From Hygrocybe punicea (taxonomy: Eukaryota > Basidiomycota > Agaricomycetes > Agaricales > Hygrophoraceae): a DNA stretch of 64,000 nucleotides. Positions within the stretch are counted from its first letter, which is position 1; each line of letters begins with the position of its first letter. Below, in pieces: positions 1 to 9,626 of this stretch. A program made the position numbers and the translations under genes. The stretch spans positions 1 to 64,000 of the forward strand of contig OY744472.1 in the NCBI GenBank assembly GCA_963556145.1, in the 5' to 3' direction. The notes beneath the pieces were generated by a model that was given only the letters and a program-made list of their open reading frames with translations, ran no database searches and was not told where the DNA came from.

Positions 1-329
1 TTATCATGTGATGATGGCATCAATTATGATTCATAATCAAGTTGTTTGGTCATGTTTACTTGTCTGATATGGGTTATGAGACTCCTTCTGGCCTCAATTC
101 TCATAACTGTACTGTGGTCATTCTGCACTTTATGTGCCTCTATAGACTCTTTTATTGATACATGTATTCAACTCTGGTCACCATCTAAAGTGTACTTGTG
201 GCCATGGAGTCTTCAACAGTGCCTGATTCCACTCCACTGGTCATGATTGTCCGTATGAGATATTTGTAAATCTAAATTTCATCACAATGGTGTTGATCAT
301 GAATGAATTACAAGTGTACTGGCAATAGT
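1..329. repeat. 3' flank of the BAH-PHD gene, repeated at about 37519-37890
   Basis: No gene is visible here. The stretch beginning TTATCATGTGATGATGGCAT matches about 37519-37890 with scattered substitutions and small insertions. The same homology continues into the last exon of the neighbouring BAH-PHD gene, so this flank belongs to the multicopy unit that contains that gene. The outer edge of the unit lies outside the window. Confidence 0.7.
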
Positions 330-1580
330 TCACATCTGATTAAGACATGTAGGACATTCATAACAGTCCCACTGTGTCTGGATCATCTCATCCACAAACT
401 CTGCACCCAGCAACTGTCTCCAATCATTTGGAGCCACCTCTTTATCAGCCCAGTCACGAGCCTTCTCAATCTTTCGTCCAGTACCAGCCACATGCCAGTC
501 CTTCTGCTGATCCCGACCTTGGCCATTTGAACCCCTGAAAATTGGCACGCTCTGTGTCAACTTATCCAAATCATTCAGCTCCCGAAGTGTCACTTCAATG
601 GGCCCTGTGAGGCATCCCTCATGAAGCCATTCTTCACAGTAAACGCAAAAACGTTGGAGATCCTTGCTTGGACTGTAGACTCTCTTGCAACAGCCTTTCT
701 GAATCCTCTGAGCAGCAAGTCCTTCAGTTAATAACAGCTTTCACTGCCATGTTTAGCCACTCACCATCACCTCAAGATTCTTGTTTAGGAAGTTGACCTC
801 AAACCGCCAAAACCATGCACCAACACCAACTTCCCGACTGTTGGATCGCCTGTCATCAAAGTAAGGAATTTTCATGGGGGCTGGCAAGGATAATCCATGT
901 GTTCAATGTGAAGAAATACAACCATCAAGGTAAGCTCACATTCAATACTTAGAGCAGGAATGATTTGATCATGATTGCTCTTGATGAGCTCAGTAGAGCT
1001 CATCTGCTCAAATGGACTGAAGAGAATGGATGATTCAATCCAAGACTATGATGGCAGATGAATAAATCTTACAGCAAGGCAAGCAGCTTCCTTTTCAGCC
1101 TTTTACTTAACTTCACATCCTGAATGTGCTGTTGGGTGTAAAACCAGGACACCTTTGCCCACAGCTCAGGGGGTTCACCATCATCACTCTCAGGTGAGGC
1201 TCTGAGATCCTCAATGGTCCCATACCAATAGCAATCTGGATGAAGATGTCCATCCGGCCGTCGAGGAGGAAGAGTAGCATACTCTGTCTCTGGTGGGATG
1301 ATTGCCACACTTGGGGAAAGGATGAGCTCAGATCAATGTATAACCATTGCGCATGACGTTCTTACGTGTCTTTTCGAACAAAGTTCACTGTCTCATCACC
1401 TTCATCTACAACTAAGGTTGAAACATTGTCATGTAAGGTTTTCCAAATAAATGTGAATCTCAACTTGCCACGATATGAGGCCCAAGTTTTCATCTTAGCA
1501 TACTGAGCATGTGTTGGAGGCTTTCCAGCAGGAGCCAGACGTCTTTGGTGGAAAACCGCAAGGTTGCTTTGGGAGGCCAT
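330..1580 (-). CDS. BAH-PHD-like chromatin reader, module copy A (340 aa, 5 exons)
   Basis: I can splice five exons: 1580-1366, 1309-1073, 1017-941 (approximate), 880-765 and 707-330. All introns are GT-AG, and the total of 1,023 nt gives an uninterrupted 340-residue product. The middle (about residues 75-215) resembles a BAH domain: a PDCYWYGTIEDL segment, an LWAKVSWFYT segment, then MSSTELIKSNHDQII, which fits the BAH pattern of a hydrophobic stretch followed by a conserved NEL..S.H core. The C-terminal part (about 216-340) has a PHD-like Cys/His series, with GCCKR, FCVYCEEWLHEGC and a terminal CYECPTC. The family usually binds histone tails or nucleosomes in the nucleus. The gene is divergent from the Ulp1-like gene at 1825, 244 bp away. 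A diverged paralogue at 22333-23578 supports the exon model. Domain names come from motif recognition only. Confidence 0.8.
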
Positions 1581-1824
1581 TGATAATTATATCCCGGATA
1601 GATGGGTCTTTTATAGGGGATTTTCACCAATATTAAATTCAGGCACCAGTCTGATCAAATATGAAATTGAATGGACAGGTGATGATGGTGCCTAGCCTCA
1701 TGCCCTAATCTCATGCTTAGCCTCATGCCCTAATCTGGTGCCTGAGCCTCATGGCCCAGCCAATATATAGCCTTCCAATTGACAATTGACACAACAAATT
1801 AAAACCACAGACAGCTCGAGTACC
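1581..1824. promoter_or_regulatory. Shared divergent promoter of module copy A
   Basis: This 244-bp interval separates the start codons of the BAH-PHD gene (leftward) and the Ulp1-like gene (rightward). It holds two exact direct repeats of AGCCTCATGCCCTAATCT near 1693-1735, a third partial copy (GAGCCTCATGGCCC), and a TATA-like AATATATAG near 1762, about 60 bp before the rightward ATG. A bidirectional promoter is an inference from the spacing. Confidence 0.5.
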
Positions 1825-4800
1825 ATGTTAACAGATCTCACCGAACTTCAAAATAGTCTTGCAACCCTTGAACAGTTGCTGGATGAAGAATCCCAGCCCG
1901 AAACAAATGAGTTGGAGGCCGACTTGGCAAGTTTACAAATGAACATGGCAAGCTTACAGTCGACCTTTGTAGGGGTTACATTTCCGGTGGAGTGTTGTTT
2001 CAGAATTGTCTGGTGATTGCTCTCACTCATTTTCTCATTATCATAGACATGTGAAGATGAAGGTCAAGCACGATGGTTTGACAGTCCTGTTGGTAGCTTG
2101 ATCTTGTTTCAGATTTTCCATGCTCAAACTGAAACCTTCAGCCATCAACACCAGAAGATGTATCTGTTGCATCTGGGTGCAACTCCCCTAGTCAACGCCC
2201 TGCAGTTCCATCGCAGTCAACACCACCTGTCCCCATTTATGTTTCATCTGACGAGGCTTCACAGTCAATCCCTGAGAGTGAAGATGGGACTGGGTCCAAC
2301 AGTTCATATGAACCTGCACCAGCTGTACCAGCTGCAGAAGGGAATGACCCACCTGATCAGGAGGTTGTAGGTCCATCAGTTCTTGGTCAGTCATCCACTC
2401 TGAAAACCTCAATCATCTTATCACAATGTGTTCATTATTCAGCATTGGAGTTGCTACATCCCCTTAAATGGGGTGGAGCTCTGCTTCAGTTGTCGACACT
2501 CAAAGATCGCACATGGCTAGATGGGTTACTGCTGGACTTCTGGTTGTCTCACCTTTGGCTTGAGCTCGGATGCCCGGTGGGACGATACATTTCATTCAAC
2601 TGGTGGATGCTGGAAACCATAACGGATGTTGAAATTCGGCAATTCCGTGAAACCTACCACTTGCCACTGGAAGAACCATGTGAGCTGGCTCCACTTGTTG
2701 GGATGTTAAACACGGGGCGAAGTCTGAATGAGAAAGGGGAGTACCGAGGAGGTAATCACTACTGTGTGGTATACTGGCAACCAGAAGAGCAAAGGGTCCA
2801 TGTTCTGGGGATGAATTACATGGCATACGGCTCAGAGCTGGTTGCCACAGACTGGGATGCATGGGGTGGGCCACAGATCTGGGAGAAGCTAGCGAAGCTT
2901 CATGGTTGGGAGTGCACGGAGATGACAGTTTCCAAGGTGAACTGGTTGCAGAATGGCCGTGACTGTGGACCCACGACAGGTCAGGTGCTTGAAGAGATCT
3001 GGACTCGTGGCTTTCGCACCCAAGAAGGCCTGTGGCAGAAGCCCAACCTAGCATGTTGCCACAGCATGAGGATTCGTATCGCAAATGAAGTCCACGTTCA
3101 TGCAGTTGCCGCCTACCACGACTATCTCGGCTTGGATGCGGCACATCACAATTTTCCTGCACCAGAGGAAGCAGTGGTGGATGAGCTGGAGAACCATACA
3201 GGAAGGAGAGTGAGGGAGGTAGTGGAAAACCTTCAGAGGGCAATGAAGCGATGTGCTCTATGCAGACAGCTGTTAACCAGGAACCATGCGAGCTGGCCAG
3301 CCAAGCCCCAGCTTCATGGGTTGTCGGTGCGAGGAGGAGACCAGAGAAAGAAGACCATCAATGAAACCCAGGACTCTGACAGTGGATCTGATGGTCATAA
3401 CTCCAAGGTCAGTAGCCACCACCTCAGCAGTGAGACAATGCTTACAAATTGTATTATTACATAGAGTCCACCACCTGCTGTTGTAAACAAGGGAAAACAT
3501 GTGCAGGACTGGACCATTGCTCGATTAGGACGGTTCCCTCGACCAGCAAATCCACCAGAACTTCCACCTCTTCAGAGCCTTCGCAACCTATGGCCACGAT
3601 TCAGTGATGAATTTGATGACTACGAGGGTGGACCGACACTGGAGACACTGGATTCCATTCCAGACACCATCATTCAGCTTGCCTCGCAGTCTTTGGTGTA
3701 CCTTGCAAATCGGATTGTCAAAAGTCCATGGACCATGTACAAAGACTATGGTTGGCGGTTATTGCCATCATATTCTCATCGGTTTTTCAATCGCCCTCCT
3801 GTTCTGGTCAAGGAACATTTGATGCCTGTTGGCCTTGCCACACCACCTCTGAATGACCACGAGGACGATATGGAGTGTGATGACAGCTGCATCATGGGTG
3901 CAGCTGAGATGATTGAGGAGGCTCAGCATGCAGGGAACCTGGATGTCTTCCTGACGGGTCTAACTTCAGAGGGCTTACATGTGCGGTTGGACTTGGGGAG
4001 AGATGCTGTCAAGCCGGAGGAAATTGTTGTGTCCTGGGACATCGACAGCTTGATTTGGGTGACAACGGAGCCTGAGTTCAAACACGCGATCAACATCTTT
4101 ACTTTGCCGCAAATCCGTCACAAGGCTCCAATTTCCAAGCACAACCATGTTTACATGGAACTACTCTTGCCTCAGTCTCAAGAAGATAAGGAGTCTCTGG
4201 GCCCAAGAACGAAATTCGAAACCAAAACTTTCCGCCTCAGCAGGCTGCCACATGTTGCCTTTGGCAAGTTGGGAGATGGATCCGGCTTGATGAACTTGTA
4301 TCTGGTATTTCCTCGCATCTCACATCGGCATGAATACACAGGACGATGGATGAGCATGGTGCCTTGGGATATTCAGGGACAGTTTTGGAACAAGGTGGTC
4401 AGCCCAGCAATGCTTTTGGCGATGGATGATGCGTTCTATCCATACATGGCTCTCAGCAGTAAGCAGATGAGGTTCAAGGCATCTGCCAAGGGGAAATTCA
4501 AGGTGGAATCTGGAAAGTCTCCAACGTTTCCATTCAAACGGGCCTCTTTCCGACTTTTGCTTCAACACATGAGAAGACTGGTGAGCCATTCCCCAATGAT
4601 GGTTGGTTTTCATGATGTCTCACTCTGCTGGCAGATTGATGAGTCGCCAGATGCCTTGGGGATGTTTGGCTCATTCTTCTTTGTGCTGGAAATTAAAGGT
4701 TCCAAACTCTACACCAAAGAAATCGCCACAGGCAACCAGGAATGCTTGAAAACCTGTTTTGAGGATTTTTGGATGGAGTTTCCTGGTCTGGACTGGGATT

Positions 4801-6702
4801 ACACACTGGATCGGTCTCATGGAGAACTCTACATGGACCTGGGCATCACCTACAATGCCAAAAACCCAGAACCTCTTGTGGGACTTTGGAAATTGGATTC
4901 CTTAGAGGCTTCATATGGACTTGGAGGTTACACCATGGGGACCATTCACCATCTGAACACGTTGAGCCGCTATGGTGGCCTACAGGCTGAGATGGGTGGA
5001 GTGAGATGTCGGAGGAACCACATCATGTTTCGCTCATCATATAATCAAGCCTACGAAGTGACCCGCAAGCTGGACAATGGCAGAGACTTGTTCAGTGAGA
5101 AGGAAGCTTACAATCTGGACCCAAACTTTCTCTCTGAAATCGATCAGGTCATGCAAATCTACACCACTGATGCAGGCAAAAGGTCTTATGGTGTGAGGGA
5201 CGAGTTTCGAGTGGGAGGCCAGATCTTGGAAGCTTTCATGGAGGGTGCTGATAGCATGGTGAGGTTTTCCATTTCATGATGTCCTCATATCACTGACATT
5301 GGCTCAGGTTGAGGACATGGTAGCTTCACAGCCCATCCTATGGCTGCCATCTCATACCTGGTTCACATTCCTTGCCCAGCGAATGGCTGCGATCCGCAAC
5401 ACACAACAGTTGTTGGCCGAGACTGTCCCAGGAAACTATGGGGTCATGACAGGCCTTTTGACATACATGCTGCAGTCTGTGTTGTTCAGCCCCAGCATGG
5501 TCAGCTCATGTGTGCGGGAAACATTGGGCTTGCTTCGTTACAGGCAGGTTGTCGACCGCTTTGGCATGTTGTTTCTCCACAACCTCGACCTGTCCAAAGA
5601 CAATTGTCTTCCGGAAGTGTTGGATCGAGATGACATGGATATCCTCCGGACGTTGGGTGTTAAGCAGAAGAGAAAGCGAATCAGAGTTCCGAGCCCCGAG
5701 GTTGAGGATGAAGAGCGATATCCCATTGGACAGACTCCCACGTGGAAGGAGGTGGAACACTGCCTGAAGGAGACTCCATGGAGATTGATGAGGCCCCTCA
5801 TCTGGACACCTGACTTGGAAGATATCGAGGGTGTCGCTGAGAGACTGTTCAAACTATTCACCACTCATATCTGGGCCAGTCTGAATGAGAAATGGTGCAC
5901 GAAGACTGTCCTACCTGGGTCATTGCGGGAGGCATTGGAGTGCTGGACTCTAAGGGAGACGCACAGGACGCTCACCTCTGCAAGGTACATTGCTTGCAAC
6001 GCTGGCCTATTAGGATCCATTCCAGGCAGACGGGTGAAGAGCTTTCAGGAGCGGTTGACGATTTATTTCCCCAAGTCAACTCAGAGTCTAACAGGAACCT
6101 GGAAGATCCTGGCGGAACCACCTGGCTACATCTCTGAATATCACACAGCTTGCAAGCAGCTGTCAGCGATGGATGTCGACATGTTGCATACAGCCTTGGA
6201 GCTGCTGCTCTCAAAATGTCAATGCTTGCCCAGCAGCCAGAGCAGCCATTCAGAGAGTGGAGGTCGCACTGCCATATGGGAAGTCCACCATGAATCAGTG
6301 CACATGCTGACCAATCCAGACTACTACAAGCTGGCCAAAATTGGAGATGGTAGAAAGAAAACGACAATCAGACGTGCACCAACTCATACGGCGGTGAAAA
6401 AACTCCAAGTGACCTTGCTAAAGCAAAGTGGGGTGTCTCAGGATGTTGCAAAGAGAGCTGTCAATTGGTCCAGAAAATTGAAACAACGTCGAACAGGTAA
6501 AGCTAAGAATCGCCGGGTTCCACCCAGAAAAGTACGAATTCAGAGTGAAGAGGAGGAGGAGGAGGAGGAGGAGGAGGAGGAGGAGGAGGAGGAGGCAGAG
6601 GAGGTGAAGGTTGAGAGTGAGAGTGATGAGGTAGAGAGTGAGAATATGAGTGAAGATGAGCCACTTAGTCCTGAAGAAGAAGAGGTGGATGATGGCTATT
6701 AG
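1825..6702 (+). CDS. Large Ulp1-like (C48-type) protease protein, module copy A
   Basis: The first ATG of the open 5' exon is at 1825 (MLTDLTELQNSL). One or two short introns lie between about 2010 and 2150 with uncertain joins. From about 2130 the frame is open to 3407; introns at 3408-3464 and 5259-5307 are both phase 0, and the stop is at 6702, giving roughly 1,500 residues. After a Ser/Pro/acidic linker comes a divergent Ulp1-type protease core: His in GGNHYCVVYW (codon 2757), then QNGRDCGP with the nucleophile Cys (codon 2964). The position where classical Ulp1 has Asp (vlDS) reads VLGMN, so the triad is altered. Then follow about 1,000 residues conserved with the paralogue at 17534-22247 but unknown to me, and a Glu-rich tail encoded by a GAG/GGA tract (about 6547-6595). 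The family removes ubiquitin-like modifiers; the activity of this copy is uncertain. Confidence 0.75.
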
Positions 6703-6996
6703 ACATTCCATAAAGTTATAAAAACCACGGAGAAATTGGCATAAACCACCCGGATGCATAGACTGTGGCCAGAGGACAATCTCATGCACCACATCGGGAC
6801 AATTACCAAATCGGGAAATTTACCAAATCGGGACAAGTCCGGACAATAGGCAGATGACAACAATAAGTCCATCAAAGTGTGATACATGGCCAAACATGTG
6901 ACAATACTAAACTTATATAAAGAGCTATGGATTGATATCAAATGCCCCAATTCCAACTCTCACCACAACCCTCTCAACCCAAAGTTAGTTAATAAT
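6703..6996. other. Intergenic region upstream of the Gly-rich gene
   Basis: No coding exon is visible. Near 6795-6845 a short motif recurs (ACCAAATCGGGA twice, with CGGGACAA and CGGACAAT nearby). A TATA-like TTATATAAAG sits at about 6913, roughly 80 bp before the ATG at 6997. Confidence 0.4.
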
Positions 6997-8310
6997 ATGT
7001 CTCTCTCGCCCCTCAGCAGCGCCCAGTCGACCCCGGCCCCAGTGGCGCAAGCCCCGCGCATGTGGCCTCAAGCCTTGGACACCCTCTCCAACAAATACAA
7101 AGAGGGATATAAGAGAGTTAGCAGGGTGAATTGTAAGTGAAGACAAATCAATTTACTCCCATCAGAGGATTGAATAGTATTTTAGTGAAGCCAGAAGGAC
7201 AGGCAGCTGTCCTTATCAAACCAGGCACTTGGTAAGTGTCAAACAATCTCTCTGAAGTTTCAATAAATCATATTTTTACAGCATCAGAGTCAGAGGTGGA
7301 GAGGAGGAGGATGAGTTGTCACATTTCAAAGCTATGATTATTGATATGAGAGTGGCTGAGAAAGCCAAGAGAGTAAAAATTGAGGTAACCACTAGCTAAC
7401 CTAAGAAATTTTGCATAACTAACTTGTGTAACCAGAATGTCCAGGTACTTGTGTTTTGGTTCTGGATGGAGGTAGAGGATCTGGTGGATGAGGACATGTG
7501 AGTTTTCTTTGCATCAAACAAAAAACCAGAATAATAAATAAACCTTACCTTCTTCTAGGTTTCAGCAGCACTTGGGTACCCACCCAAGGGCTCTGATGGC
7601 AGGGGGGAATTGTGACTGGATCCCAGGGGGATCCATAATATGTGAGTTCCAAGTTTCTCACCAAATTATTTTACAAACTTATTTTTAATAGGCACAGAAA
7701 AAATTTTATATCTCCCCCCAGGGGGGACGCTGGCGCTGACGGATTTGCGGTGGCACTATTCGTATGTCATTTAATTTGTTGCTCCATCCAACCACACTAA
7801 ATAATAACTATCTTGAGGTGGGTTTATAACCCTGATGCCACAGATAATGTGCAGGGGGAGGTGTTTAGTGCCACCAATCCTGATGGCACCAAGAGGTGGC
7901 CCTGGATGGTTCCAGGGGTACATGACTGGGGTGATGAGGTTGAGGAAGAGTTGCTGTGTCCATTTCCTTGTGCACAGTCAGGGTTTCTGGAGGACACAGA
8001 TGTGTCAACAAGGGCTGGGGCTGGGGGAAGAGCTGGGGGGAGTGGAAGTGGAGCTGGGGGAAGTGGAGCTGGGGGGAGTGGGGCTGGGGCTGGGGCTGGG
8101 GCTGGGGGAAGTGGAAGTGGAGCTGGGGGAAGTGGAGCTGGGGCTGGGGGGAGTGGAACAGGAGCTGGGGGAACTGGAGCTGGGGGTGGTGGAGCTGGAG
8201 CTGGGGGAACTGGAGCTGGGGGGAGTGGTAGTGGTAGTGGAGCTGGGTTAGGTGAGGGTGAGATGGATGTGGATGGGGATGAGCAAGATGCTGAGGGTGA
8301 GCCAGAATGA
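6997..8310 (+). CDS. Multi-exon gene with Gly-Ala-Ser repeat C-terminus, unknown function
   Basis: The start at 6997 (MSLSPLSSAQSTPAPVAQAP) opens a first exon ending near a GTAAGT donor at about 7133. Several very short exons follow to about 7800, separated by small GT-AG introns, for example GTGAGT near 7498 and GTAAGT near 7231. My joins between them are not certain. The last exon (about 7813-8310) begins RWVYNPDATDNVQGEVFSA, contains an acidic segment, and then encodes a long low-complexity run of GAGGSG-type repeats made from GGAGCTGGGGGAAGT-like units (about 8008-8260). It ends with an acidic tail and a stop at 8310. The repeat keeps frames open on both strands, so the overlapping reverse ORFs are not counted as genes. 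The gene follows the Ulp1-like gene on the same strand, and an identical copy lies in the right arm. Confidence 0.6.
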
Positions 8311-8601
8311 ACCCTCCTGCCAACCAGCCTGCCCCAAAATCTGTACCATAGACTTTTTTTTTTACCTTTTTGTACTTCCCACATGAAATTTCATCTCACC
8401 TATTGGCTGGGTAACCCAAAATGTGATGAAAGTCCAATGGCAACAATCTATACCAATGGAGAAGAATATTAAGAGCAACCTTAGATTGAGGCTGAGTCAC
8501 TGAAGCTACAAGGTGAATTAATATATATATATGGAACACACAAATACACTGAAATATATAAAAAATGTGGAGAGTGCAAGTTATAGCCAACACACAACAA
8601 C

Positions 8602-9163
8602 TGTTACGGATCGCTGTTCTTATAGCGGACTCCGGCAACAAAGAACCAAACGAGGATGATTAACAGGGAGAAAAGCGGATACAAACAAATGTACGAAGAG
8701 GGAGGAGTTTGGGTGTCAGGTAGCGATCGGGGGAAGAGTAGCTAGACTAAACTTAAGGATACTGACTACAATTGTCCGTGACTAAATACTATCGAACGAC
8801 TTTAGGGCTGGCTTCTTCGTCATGTGTGGCTGCGTCGAGGATGAGCTCCGAGATGAACGGCGTTTTCGTGTGCTTCGTGGTCTGTGCGTTTTAGGGTGCC
8901 AACGTGGTGGCCATCGGCTACGTTGCATGTCCGGTGTCAGCAGACAGCTGATTCGGTGATTGTGCTGCGCGGTGTTGTTAAGGGCTTGTACCAACGTGTA
9001 TGATGTATCGGCGGCAATCGGATGATGAGGATAGTCATGTGGATTTGGATATCGTCGTTGATTGTCGTCGATGATGTTTTGGACCCATGCTATGACGTTG
9101 TTTTGTGATGTGGTGTCAGAGTCGGGGTCAGAAACGGGGGTTAGATCGGGGTAAAAGGTAACA
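8602..9163 (-). repeat. 3' LTR of the chromovirus (562 bp)
   Basis: The repeat starts TGTTACGG and ends GGTAACA on the plus strand, and matches 15164-15725 across every stretch compared. It contains the C-terminal part of the small ORF3 of the element. The tract immediately before it in element sense is a short G run, a weak candidate polypurine tract. Confidence 0.95.
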
Positions 9164-9543
9164 ATACCCCCGGAACAAGGGGAATCGTCCCGATTAACCG
9201 GAGGGAAAACGGAATCATACACGGCGGCGCAATCGATGAACTCGCGGTACGGATCGACGGGGTCATCGGTGAACCAGACAGGGACAGTCGGTGGAACAGC
9301 AGGATGGGGAGGGCCAATGGGACGCACGGAGTAAAACGTACGGGGGGCGAAGAAGAGGTCAACGCCGAGATGAGCGATGTCAGACGTGAGGTGGATGGAG
9401 CCGAACGAAGAAGGAGACATCAGATCGACGGCGAAGCGAACATCACGGCCACAGAGACGGCGTTTCGAACGAGGGATGCGGAAGCGAGGAGGAAGGTGAT
9501 GGAAATAAGGCGAGGAAGGAAGATAAACAGCGGAGGCAGACAT
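8782..9543 (-). CDS. ORF3 of the chromovirus, unknown, running into the 3' LTR
   Basis: An ATG at 9543 (MSASAVYLPSS) opens a 253-codon frame that ends at 8782, inside the 3' LTR. The frame also extends upstream to about 9603 from a TTG. It begins 84 bp after the pol stop. The product is Pro-rich with acidic centre segments and a very basic Arg/Ser C-terminus (RSTRKRRSSRSSSS). I see no transmembrane segment, signal peptide or envelope-like feature and do not recognise a domain. Because its end lies in the LTR, the same C-terminal frame also occurs in the 5' LTR (15344-15556). It could be a genuine accessory protein or a fortuitous open frame. Confidence 0.45.
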   Translation of the reverse strand: MSASAVYLPSSPYFHHLPPRFRIPRSKRRLCGRDVRFAVDLMSPSSFGSIHLTSDIAHLGVDLFFAPRTFYSVRPIGPPHPAVPPTVPVWFTDDPVDPYREFIDCAAVYDSVFPPVNRDDSPCSGGIVTFYPDLTPVSDPDSDTTSQNNVIAWVQNIIDDNQRRYPNPHDYPHHPIAADTSYTLVQALNNTAQHNHRISCLLTPDMQRSRWPPRWHPKTHRPRSTRKRRSSRSSSSTQPHMTKKPALKSFDSI

Positions 9544-9626
9544 GGAGGGAAGAAGGCAAAGAGCGAAGGAAGGGAAAGAGAGGAAAACAGATGATATATA
9601 CAAAAGAGAAAGATTAGGGCAGGCAT

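Noticed and set aside
7824..8384. Reverse-strand Pro-rich ORF over the Gly-repeat exon
   Set aside because: It is the complement of the Gly/Ala/Ser repeat, and the plus-strand exon has flanking unique coding sequence and splice sites.
8782..9603. Envelope gene for chromovirus ORF3
   Set aside because: No signal peptide beyond a weak hydrophobic start, no transmembrane anchor and no cleavage motif are visible.
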